A stretch of DNA of 64,000 nt from Hippopus hippopus (taxonomy: Eukaryota > Mollusca > Bivalvia > Cardiida > Cardiidae). The notes under the pieces were generated by a model, which made no database searches, was not told the origin of the DNA, and was given only the letters and a program-made list of their open reading frames with translations. Shown here in pieces: positions 33,716-43,214 of the stretch. A program made the translations under genes and the position numbers. The stretch spans positions 17,592,122 through 17,656,121 of the forward strand of contig OX328101.1 of the NCBI GenBank assembly GCA_946811185.2. The letters run 5' to 3'. How positions within the stretch are numbered: position 1 is the stretch's first letter; every line of letters begins with the position of its first letter.

Positions 33716-33914
33716 TGTTACGGGAGACCACTTCTTCATGCATGGCTTCATCCCGATTTAAATACAATACCTTACAACTGCGTTAGGGAGAATTCTCTTT
33801 AGCTCAGTGGTTATGGTATTGGCCTTTCATCCGGGCATTCTAGGTTAGAAACCTGCCCGGTCCCTGTATTTCTGCCATGCATTTGTTTCTTTGTTGTGGA
33901 CCTTGTTCGTAAGA
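33716..33914 (+). repeat. 3' LTR of the TRIM
   Basis: It repeats the 5' LTR from TGTTA to GTAAGA. Box B has decayed to GGTTAGAAACC, so Pol III activity is less likely from this copy. Confidence 0.85.
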
Positions 33915-34261
33915 ACTGTTGTTCTTTGAGAAGTCATTATCAAGCTGCTTTGACAGTTGGGATTCCAATCACTAAATTCTTACATAAATGTAGTTTGATC
34001 AGGATTCGTGCTTGACATTAAACTGAATGCTATTCTTTATTCATGAGTCAATTATTTCACTGATAACACAGAAACATAAAAAGAATAAGGGGAGCAGAAA
34101 ACATACTAAATTGCAGATCAGTATCATTTTTTTTTTTTAAAAGACCAGTTAAAGTTCATGGAATAAAGAAAAAGTATATGGTATTGGCTGATGGTCAGAG
34201 AGGTATTCCAAACCAGTGGCCCCTTGTATATTGGTGACTGAGCTACCAGAATTGATTGAAT

Positions 34262-34545
34262 TTGCATTTATTTTATGGGCGACGCCCCCTGAAGGCTGTT
34301 AGTATTGTTACGGAGGATAGTGCAGATACAGGACGAAACCCATCTTAAGTTACGCCTGGTTCTTGTGCGTGCTCGGTGTATAGCACCGTCACACGGGACC
34401 TCGGTTTAACGTCTCATCCGAAAGACAATTAGTAATTTTAGGTGGCCAGCCGTGGGGATCAAACCCACACCCTCCAAAGACTCAAAACATCACATTCACG
34501 AGTCCTACGCTCTACCTATTGAGCTATGCGAGCTGGTCATGAGCT
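34262..34545 (-). mobile_element. tRNA-derived SINE with a conserved central domain
   Basis: Minus strand: the tRNA-like head has box A TAGCTCAATAGGTAGAGCG and box B GGTTTGATCCC, with long variable-arm spacing. The body then has 'TCGGATGAGACGTTAAACC' and 'GAGGTCCCGTGTG', which look like one of the deeply conserved metazoan SINE domains. I do not name it with confidence. The tail is 'CAGGGGGCGTCGCCC'. Confidence 0.75.
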
Positions 34546-34578
34546 ACCAGGCTTGGCAGAGTTAGTTTTATACAACAA

Positions 34579-34807
34579 TTAACTCTTTACCATACAACCC
34601 CGAGTTTTAATAATCATTAGGAAGAAGGCTTTTGAAAACATTGTGGTTAAAGGAGAAAATGCTGATAACCAGCATTTTCTCCTTTTCCCAAAAAGTTTTC
34701 TACCCTAACAAAGACAAGTTCCACCATTTGAGTCACATTTGAATTGTCGTCTGCAAATGCTTTTAATTTTGACAAGCCCACCTCTTTGTCATGTGGTAAA
34801 GGGTTAA
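34579..34807 (-). mobile_element. M1 MITE, full length (229 bp)
   Basis: TTAA-CTCTTTACC...GGTAAAGGG-TTAA, with centre TGATAACCAGC. Confidence 0.9.
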
Positions 34808-34940
34808 AATATGATATTATTCCAGGGTCTAGATATACAGCTATTGCTATTATACATGTAGAAGCTGGGTACCAGCATATAGTCTTCTGTGTTACCTATT
34901 GAGGCACCAGGCTCAAAATTTCATTGGTAAACATTTGATG

Positions 34941-35165
34941 AACCGTTTAACACACAATCCCGACTTTTAACGACCCTGAGGATGAAGCCTTTGGAAAATA
35001 TTGCAGTAAAAGGAGAAAATGCTGGTTACCAGCATTTTCTCCTTTTCCCACAATGTTTTCTACCCTTTCAAGAAATAAAATGATCATTTGGGCCACATTC
35101 AATATGTCGTCTGCAAATGCTTTGAATTTCAATGAGTTCGAAATTTTGTTGTTTGGTAGAGTTAA
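34941..35165 (-). mobile_element. M1 MITE with flipped centre
   Basis: Complete arms; right end GGTAGAG-TTAA. The short arm comes first yet the centre reads GGTTACC, the opposite of the family rule. Confidence 0.8.
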
Positions 35166-35227
35166 TTGTTTCCCAGGCGACAAAATGTTAAGCCTTTCTA
35201 AATAGAAAGCATTACTCAGACGACACC

Positions 35228-35444
35228 TAACTCTTTACCAAACAACAAAATTGAAAGCATTTGCAGACGACAAAATAAACGTAACTCAAAAATTGAAACT
35301 TGACTTAAGAAGAGTAGATCTAGAAAACATTGTGGGAAAAGGAGAAAATGCTGGTTACCAGCATTTTCTCCTTTTCCCACAATGTTTTCAGAAGGCTTCT
35401 TCCTCTTGGTCGAAAAAACCAGGGATTGTTTGGTAAAGGATTAA
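35228..35444 (+). mobile_element. M1 MITE with a 12-bp-class arm deletion
   Basis: The arm skips from CAACAAAATT to GAAAGCATTTGCAG. The hairpin is perfect around GGTTACC. It is in the same subfamily as 20191-20424. A long-arm scrap precedes it at 35168-35225. Confidence 0.85.
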
Positions 35445-35592
35445 AATGTGGCTTCAGTGACAAGATTTGTATATGAAATGGTAGAAAACATTCAGGGAAA
35501 AGGAGAAAATGCTGGTTTCTCCATTACCCATATTTCCCTCTTGTGCCTTTTTCCTGAATGTCATTAAAAAGCAGGGGATTTTTTGGTAAAAT
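35441..35592 (+). mobile_element. M1 MITE, truncated
   Basis: It starts in the middle of the long arm, sharing the previous TTAA. The hairpin is half lost (GCTGGTTTCTCC). Confidence 0.6.
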
Positions 35593-36580
35593 GTATAGTT
35601 GGGAAAGAAAATAGGCATGGCCAACAGCCTTGAAACCTAGCACTGCAAATTATTTTGAGAGCTTAAAAATGGTCTTAAGAAAAATTTTGTTTTGATATTG
35701 CCTAGTATTACATATACATGTACATTCATAATAAAAGCTGCAAGCATATGACCTATTATGTTGTTTTCCTTTTCTCATTCTTGAAAACAAACTGCCATTC
35801 AAGGCATGTGGACAGTTTTGGCAGTTGACATGGGTTTTAAATGTTGTATCCCGTAAATCAAATGTTTCCAGGGTATACTTGAACAAGGCTGTCTGTATTT
35901 GGGTCCCTCAGTTTCTGTGCTTGCAGATAGATCTCTAGTTATGAATGTATTCAGGAATGTTACCAAAAAACAGGGGATTGTTTGGTAAAAGGTATAGCTG
36001 GGGGGAAAACAAAAGCCTTGAAAACTAGCACTGAACTTGAAATCAGTTTGAGAGCTTTAAATTGGTCTTAACAATTTTATTTTGGTATTGCCTAGTATTC
36101 CATATACATTCATAATAAAAGCTGCAAGCATATGACCTAGTATGTTGTTTTCCTTACCTCATTTCTTGAAACAAACTACCATATAAAGCATGTGGACAGT
36201 CGATAGTAGTCGATACAAGGGTTTTTCTTTTTAATCCTTTACCACACTATCTTCGCTTTTAACGACCCTGAAAGAGAAGGCTTTTGAAAACATTGTGGGA
36301 AAAGGAGAAAATGCTGGTAACCAGCATTTTCTCCTTTACCCACAATGTTTTCTACCCTTCCCAAAATGAATTTCAATTTTTGAGTCATGTTTATTTTGTT
36401 GTCAGTAAATGCTTTGAATTTGGACTAGTCTGAAATTTTAATAGCTAATTTATTGTATTTTGCCAGTTGACACGAGTGTTAAACAGTGTATGCCGCGAAA
36501 CAAATGCTGTCAGGGTATACAGGAATCAGCTTGTCTGTCGGATTTGGGTCCCTATGTCTGTGTACATGGAGATAGGTCTA
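35560..36580. repeat. Tandem duplication of about 390 bp with later MITE insertion
   Basis: 35560-35945 ('GGTATAG'/'TATAGTTGGG', 'CATAATAAAAGCTGCAAGCA', 'TTTGGGTCCC') is repeated at 35955-36230 plus 36442-36580. The second copy is interrupted by M1 at 36231-36441. Confidence 0.75.
36231..36441 (-). mobile_element. M1 MITE lacking its right TIR
   Basis: TTAATCCTTTACCACAC start, near-perfect hairpin (one change), ends GAAATTTTAA about 18 bp short of the normal end. Confidence 0.8.
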
Positions 36581-36631
36581 TAATTGTATGAAAATCTTCT
36601 CACTCAGCTATGCTGTCATTATGATGCTTAT

Positions 36632-36852
36632 CCCTCTCGCACAAAATCCCCACATTAATAATCCTGAAAGAAAAGCTTTTGAAAACATTGTGGGAAAGGG
36701 ATAAAATGCTGATAACCAGCATTTTCTCCTTTTCACAAAATGTTTTCTACCCCTCCCAAAACTTATGTCGTTTTTTGAGTCACCTTTATTTTGTTGTCTT
36801 GAAAGGCTTTCAATTCAGACTTGTCTAAAATTTTGTTGTTTGGTAAAGAGTG
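36632..36852 (-). mobile_element. M1 MITE, near full length
   Basis: The left TIR has decayed (CCCTCTCGCACAAAATCC). The hairpin and long arm are good; the right end is GGTAAAGAGTG. Confidence 0.75.
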
Positions 36853-37011
36853 CAGGTAGATGATACCAAAAAAAAAAATGATAAGATTTGAAAATTGCAT
36901 CTACAGAAACATTCCATGCTTTACTGTTCTGCTATTACTTTTTTTTAATTCTCCAAATAATGTAGATATGCATGATACAATTTTTCTGATGACTTATTTT
37001 CAGCATTAAAC

Positions 37012-37099
37012 CTTTACCAGAAGACAAAATTTGAGCCTTGGCCAAATTGAAAGCATCTGCAGACGACAATTTCAATGTGGCTCAAATGGTGCAATTTTT
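37012..37099 (+). mobile_element. M1 MITE, long arm only, cut by HINE C'
   Basis: It runs from ACCTTTACCAGAAGACAAAA to TGGTGCAATTTTT, then AGCTCC of C' begins. Confidence 0.7.
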
Positions 37100-37698
37100 A
37101 GCTCCACTGGCCAAAGGCCAGCGAGCTATTGTCATGGCGTTGTGTCCGTCGTGCGTCCGTTCGTTCGTCCGTGCGTGCGTCCGTAAACTTTTTCTTTAAA
37201 AAACTTCTCAGAAACTATTGACTGGATTTTTACCAAATTTCACAGGAATGTTCCTTTGGTGGTCCTCTTTCAAATTCCTTCAAATAATTGTGTTCCATGA
37301 AGAATTCTGGTTGCCATGGCAACCAAAGTAAAAAACCTTTAAAAATCTTCTCCTCCCAAACCGCTATTTGGATAGCATTATTATTTTGCAGGAATGTTCC
37401 TTAGATACAGGTTTACAGAATTCCTTAAAGAAAAAAAGATCTGTCAAAAAACATGGCTTTTATGGGAGACTCATTTTCCTTTTATGGTATAAAGTAAAAT
37501 CTTTGAAAAATTTCTTCTCTAAAACTATTCATTGGATTTCATTGTTGTTTTGCAGGTAAGTTCCTATGGTGGTTGTCTACCAAATTGTTTCTTCATTGAG
37601 CTAAAATGCAGGATTGAATGATAATTGTTAAAAACTTCCTTTCGCCATTATAGAAATATCAGGCCTGTGGAGCGATACAGGCGCTCAAGCGCCTCTAG
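37100..37698 (+). mobile_element. HINE-like element C', complete (599 bp)
   Basis: From about 37190 to 37698 it differs from element C at only a handful of sites and a 3-bp gap. It has the same palindrome and CTAG|TT end. Confidence 0.8.
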
Positions 37699-37700
37699 TT

Positions 37701-40700
37701 AGCTCACCTGAGCACGAAGTGCTCTGGGTGAGCTATTGTGATCGGTCATCGTCCGTCCGTCCGTCCGTCCATCTGTCCGTCCGTCCGTTAACAAATTCTT
37801 TAAAAATCTCCTCCAAAACCAGATGGCCAATCTTGATAAAACTTGGCAGGAATGTTCCTTGGATGAAGCTCTACAAAAAATGTTAAAAGAATTTAATTCC
37901 ATCAAAAACTCTGGTTGCCATGGCAACAAAATGGCTGAAAATGGAAAAAATCTTTAAAAATCTTCTTGTGACAAACCATAAGGCCAAGAGCATTCATATT
38001 TTGTATGAAGCATCATTGGGTGACCCTTTACCAAAGTTGTGAAAATTATTCCCCTAGGGTCATATTTGGGCTTTGCCCGGGCGCACCCTATTTTACATAA
38101 TAACAAAGAAGGAAATCTTTAAAAAATCTTCTTCTGACAAACCATAATGGCTAGAGCATTCATATTTGGTTTGTAGCACTATCTGATGATCCTCTACCAA
38201 AATTGTGAAAATTATATTTCTGTGGTCATATTTGGGCTCTGCCAGGGCGCACCCTATTTTACATGGAAACAAAGAAGGAAATCTTTTAAAATCTTCTTGT
38301 GACAAACCATAAGGGCTAAAGCATTCATATTTTGCATGTAGCATCATCTGGTGACTCTTTATAAAAATTGTTAAAATTATCTCTTTGGGGTCATATTTGG
38401 GCTTTGCTCGGGTGCACCCAATTTTACATAGAAACAAAGAAGGAAATCTTTTAAAACTCTCGTTCTGACAAATCATAAGGGCTAGAGCATTCTTAATTTG
38501 TATGTAACATCATCTTGAGACTTTCTACCAAAACTTTAAAAATTGACCCCTTGGGTCGAGTTTGGGCTCTGCCTGGGCGCACCCTATTTAACATTGAAAA
38601 GGAAGAAAATTACATGTGACAAGTGAGAGACTAAAACTTTCATGTTTTGTTTGTAGCAAAGTTCTGGTGACCCTCAGCCAAAAGTTGTTAGAGTAATTCT
38701 TATTGGGGTCACATTATGGCTTTCCTTCCCTCCCCCGGGTATGCCTTATCAAAAAAGAATGGCTTCTGGCTTTGATATACTATTATTTGTATGTGGTACA
38801 TAGCATCATTGTCTTGAGCCTATACCAAAGCTGCCTGTTCACAATTTCCTTAAAAATCTTCTCGTCGTAAATCATAGGTCAAACAGGCTGAAACCATTTT
38901 ACAAAAAGGAAAAAAAAGAAAGAGTGAAGAAAAAACAAATAAACAGGGAAATATGTGAAGATCTTGTTGTGACAAACCATGAGGCCTAAAGCTTTATCAT
39001 TTGCAATGTAGCATTAAAGGTAGTCTTCAGCAGATTTTGAAAAAAAAGTTTTTTTTCTTCAATTCACAAATTTTAAACTTGTTTGACTAGAGGTGCACAA
39101 AAATGACAGAATAGCATGAATTGGAATTGAAAATAATTTTTTTTATTATGAAAAATTGGCTTCAATAGGACTGAAATCTGATAGCTTCTTATTTCATATA
39201 AATTCAAAACTTTGGTTGCAATTTAGGAATATTTCTTGCTCACAAAATGGAAAATGCATGATTTTCTAGTGAAAGGTCAAATATATACTGCTTAAAAAGA
39301 TGATTATTACATTTTCTAAAAATTTGAAGAAATTCTTCTGAAGACTACCTTTAAACTGAAACAGTCTACAAAATTTATTAAAGTAATGCCCCTTGGGTTT
39401 GATTTGTGTTCTGCATGGGCACTCCATATTGTAACTTCGATTTGATAAATATAATGAATTATTATTACTGCCAGAGTTATCAGTTGATTAAATATATATA
39501 AACTTCAGTGGCTTATGTTGCTTTTTAATGCCATGGTCAGAGACTTGTTGACTAAAAGTAGGACTGTTAGGCTAACGTCAACCTGTACCGGGTGAGTGCC
39601 ATATGGTGATATATTAGGTATATCATGGTCCTCTGAGATTTATTATATACCTGTGATTTTTCTGACTCAAATACAAGCGTTTCACACCGTTGAAATAAAA
39701 AACACGACGGAAAAAAAATTTGTATCTACACACAGTGAAATACGGTTTCAAATATGGTATGATGATGTATTCCACGAGCGAACTACTTTCAGCCTCTTTC
39801 CAAATTTTATTTTTACGCAACATAGTAAGAATCATGAAGGAGGAGGCGATTGCGTGATCAGTCTATTTTTAGAAATGCATATTTATTTCCAATGAGCGTA
39901 GACTGCTCTTGGCATAATTTCTAGAAAATAGAATGGTCACATTACCATACTTTATTGAACAATCTTAAATTTTGTCAACTGGTACTGTTAAACTTCGTCA
40001 CAAACAACATGCATCTTGTTTGTACCATATTTCTCTTAATAAAAGCTACCTCTAACAGTAGCTTCTCATGCAAGATTAGCTTAAAAAACCTCTCATTCAT
40101 GGTAATTCGTAATACATCAATTGATTGAAATGATCTTTATTTAAAATTTATGATCATTTCCTTAATATTGATCTAACAAAACATTTACTGCCATTTAGTA
40201 GGAGAAATATGGTATAACATTAGTTTCAACTTTCTTGATAGTTCATGTTAATGACTGAAATGTTATAATCATGCATCTGATATCTTAGCAAACTACACTA
40301 CAAAGGTAGTGCAGTTCACAGGCACCACTTTTGAAATCATTCTAATATTATCATTAAAAGATGGATATATACATGTACATCAATACAATAAAACAAGGTA
40401 TCAAACTAAATCCAAAATATAACAACTCCTTTGCACAGTTATTAGTAATTGTGACATTCTCTATATGTTGAATTGAACTGTTTTTTCCTTACATTGTTTA
40501 TTTGATACTTTTTCTTTCCATTGATGCTACAATCAGAAAAAAGCACCTGAATATTAAAAGAATAACATTGGTATAAACGCTGAAAATACATGTTTTTGAT
40601 ACCTAGCTAAAATTTCCAAAGAATTTGCTTTGTTCACCTTATTTCATAATATAACAATTACACAAAAATCAGTCTTAAAAACTTTAAACAAATAAAATTT

Positions 40701-41264
40701 GCAATTACTTTCTTCAAATTGATTCAAGTCTGAATAAATGAAAAATGAAATAAGGGTTATATATATTTTTACCTCTTCAAACAACCATTATTATTATTAC
40801 CTGAATGGCCAATCAAAAAACAAAGATTTACATTTAGCCCTATTTAATTGCCATTTTGCATAGGGTTTGGCCAAAGCTATCTCAGCCAAAACTTTAAACC
40901 TCTGTCTTAATCATCATCCGATTTTTCAGCATTGAAATATCATAGATAAATAACTTACCAATCATGTTAAGCTTTGGTTACAGTTGGATACCTTGTCTTA
41001 TAATTTTTTTGTAAATGGCAAAACTATCACATTATATACAACAACTGCCTGTGTTGCAAATGATAAAAGATGCCTATACACTGTTTACCAACTTACAACA
41101 ATTAATAGTATTGCATTAGTTGTACTAATCCTTCAAGTTGGAAATTCACTTGGAAAAATAAAGCAAAGCCAATCATGAAGTCATGCCTTATTTGAAAAGA
41201 ATAGCCTGCCCTTGATAAACCATATAAGTTACAAATATACTCAGGTGAGCGATATAGGACCATC
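37701..41264 (+). mobile_element. HINE-like element E (AGCTCACCTGAGC family), tentative extent
   Basis: It starts 2 bp after C' with AGCTCACCTGAGCACGAAGT and (TCCG)n at 37756-37790. Five units of about 155 bp cover 37920-38600 (ACAAACCATAAGGGCTA, 'CATATTTGGGCT'). A matching 3' end, CAGGTGAGCG with GGACCATCATGGT, lies at 41242-41264, cut by an M1 piece. Whether 38.6-41.2 kb is all one element is uncertain. A minus-strand frame at 38093-38476 is array-derived. Confidence 0.45.
38600..41240. other. AT-rich stretch with no recognised gene
   Basis: The longest open frame (39596-39895) has no recognisable domain. It may be internal sequence of element E or old unique DNA. Confidence 0.4.
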
Positions 41265-41265
41265 A

Positions 41266-41380
41266 TGGTGAAAAAAGGAGAAAATGCTGGTAACCAGCAC
41301 TGTCTCCTTTTGCCACAATGTTTTCAAAAGGGTTCTTCCCCAGGGTCATTAAAAGGAGGCATTGTGTGGTAAAGGGTTAA
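41266..41380 (+). mobile_element. M1 MITE, right half
   Basis: Hairpin centre GGTAACC, short arm, GGTAAAGGG-TTAA. Another hairpin scrap lies at 41440-41482. Confidence 0.7.
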
Positions 41381-41857
41381 GGGACTATCTCCCTTTCAAC
41401 AATAATTTTGTGCACAATAGTCATGAGTTCAAAGGACACCAGCATTTTCTCCTTTTCCCACAATGTTTTCAAGAGGTCCTTGATATTGCAAACTCAAGGC
41501 TGTTTTTCTCAGAATATTTAACTTGGCAGTGAAGATCCAAGATCAGCGGGCAAATGCTTTGTGAAGTCTGATCTTGATCTTGATTTACACTGTCTGTTAA
41601 AGAAACTTCAGGTTCTATTTATTGCTGTAAGTCTAAGATAAAATTATTTCTGGTCTTGAAATGTCATTTGTGCAAAAAGTTGAAATCTTTCTTTTCCTAA
41701 AGAAAAAAATTTCTCTATTATACTAATGTACATCTGCAGAATCCTACGTTGTATCCAGCATTTAAAAACATTGTGGTAAAGGATAAATTAGTCAAAATAC
41801 ATTTACTGGTCATATTTTCTTGTTTTCTAAACATCAAACTTTACTTGTAAAATTTTT

Positions 41858-43129
41858 ATACGCCGGTCGAAGACGGGACGTATTATGGGATCACCCATGG
41901 CGTACGGGCGTACCGGCGTCCGGGCGGGAGGCGTCCAGTTCTTTGTCCAGAGCATAACTTTGTCATCTTCAGTCTGATTGACTTGAAACTTGGCAATTGT
42001 GTTTGTTGCAATAATATGGAGTGCAGTGCGAAAGAACCATAACTGTACCTCGTGCTGTCTTTGAGTTATTTCCCTTTGATCATCATTTTTACAGCATTTT
42101 TTGCTTGTCCAGAGCATAACTTTGTCATCTCCAGTCCGATTGACTTGAAACTTGGCATTTGTGTTTGTTGCAATAATACGGAGTGCAGTGCAAAAGAACC
42201 ATAACTCTACCTCGTGCTGTCTTTGAGTTATTCCCCTTTGATCGTCATTTTTACAGCATTTTCTGCTTGTCCGGAATATAACTTTGTCATTTTTAGTCTG
42301 AACATCTTCAAATTTGGTATGTATGATTGTTGAAAAATTACGGAGTGCAGGGCACAAGAACCATAACTTCCTAGCTTGAATTTTGAGTTATTCCCCCTTA
42401 GATCTTCATTTTTATAGCATTTCTTGCTTGTCCGGAGCATAACTTTGTCATCTTAAGTAGGAATGACTTGAAATATTGTATGCTTATTTGTTGCAATATT
42501 TGGAAGTGCAGTGCACAAGAATTGTAACTCTAACTTGTGCTGTCTTTGAGTTATTTCCCTTTGATCATCATTTTTACAGCATTTAGTGCTTGTCCGAAAT
42601 ATAACTTTGTCATCTCACGTCAGAATGACTTCAAACTTGGTATGCATGTTTGTTGCAGTATTACGGAGTACAGTGCGCAAGAACAATAACTCTACCTAGC
42701 GCGGACTTTGAGTAATTCCACTTTGATCTTCATTTTTACAGTATTTCTTGCTTGTCCGGAAGGGAACTTTTTCACCTCAAGTCAAATTGACTTGAGACTT
42801 GTTAAACATGTTTGTTGCAGTTACAAAAAGTGCAATGCACTGGAGCCGTAACCTTACCTAATGCCCTTTTGGAATTATTCCCTATTCATTATTTTTTTTT
42901 ACAGCTTTTCATGCTTCTCTACAATACAACTTTGTCTTTTCATGTTGGAATGACCTGAAACTTTATATGCATGTTTCCTTAACATTAGAGGAGACATTCA
43001 TGCCTATTTCAATCACTTACATGATTTCTGCTGCACTACTATTTTCCTCTACCTGCCCTTTACAATTATTATTCCCCCTCAACAACTGGCGGTGGGATGG
43101 GCGTATCTTGCGACAATTTGCCGCTCTTG
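41858..43129 (+). mobile_element. HINE-like element L (ATACGCC family), complete
   Basis: The 5' end is TTTTT|ATACGCCGGTCGAAGAC. The 3' end is GGGCGTAT (43099-43106), palindrome GCGACAA-T-TTGCCGC (43110-43124), CTTG, TTT. Six or seven units of about 155 bp have 'TCCAGAGCATAACTTTGTC' and 'GAAACTTGGCA'. The 176-codon minus-strand frame at 41827-42357 is this array read backwards. Confidence 0.7.
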
Positions 43130-43214
43130 TTTCTCATCAGAATCCTTTCAATAAATGTAGCTTTACACAACAAAAGCACCCAATAGCACTGAAAATAAGG
43201 AACTAGAGTAGGGC

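Larger units (their letters stand above)
33372..33914 (+). mobile_element. Complete miniature LTR retrotransposon (TRIM) with tRNA-like LTRs
   Basis: Two direct repeats of 206 and 199 bp flank a 138-bp coding-free internal region. The element starts TGTTA; the last LTR ends GTAAGA. It is bracketed by ACTG at 33368-33371 and 33915-33918, an exact 4-bp target duplication. The primer-binding site directly follows LTR1 and a polypurine tract precedes LTR2. Each LTR holds a tRNA-like Pol III promoter. This matches TRIMs with small-RNA-gene promoters; I recall the group with tRNA-like LTRs and 4-bp duplications in animals as 'Helenus'. It must use proteins of an autonomous LTR element in trans. By my count the LTRs differ at about 11 positions and two indels, so insertion is not recent. 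Confidence 0.85.

Noticed and set aside
38093..38476. 127-codon minus-strand frame with two similar halves
   Set aside because: It is the antisense of the element E array.
39596..39895. 99-codon frame
   Set aside because: AT-rich, no domain or splice context; probably chance.
41827..42440. 176-codon minus-strand frame with repeated 'RTSKKCCKNDD' blocks, looking like a repeat protein
   Set aside because: It is the antisense of the 155-bp array of HINE L, with no gene context.
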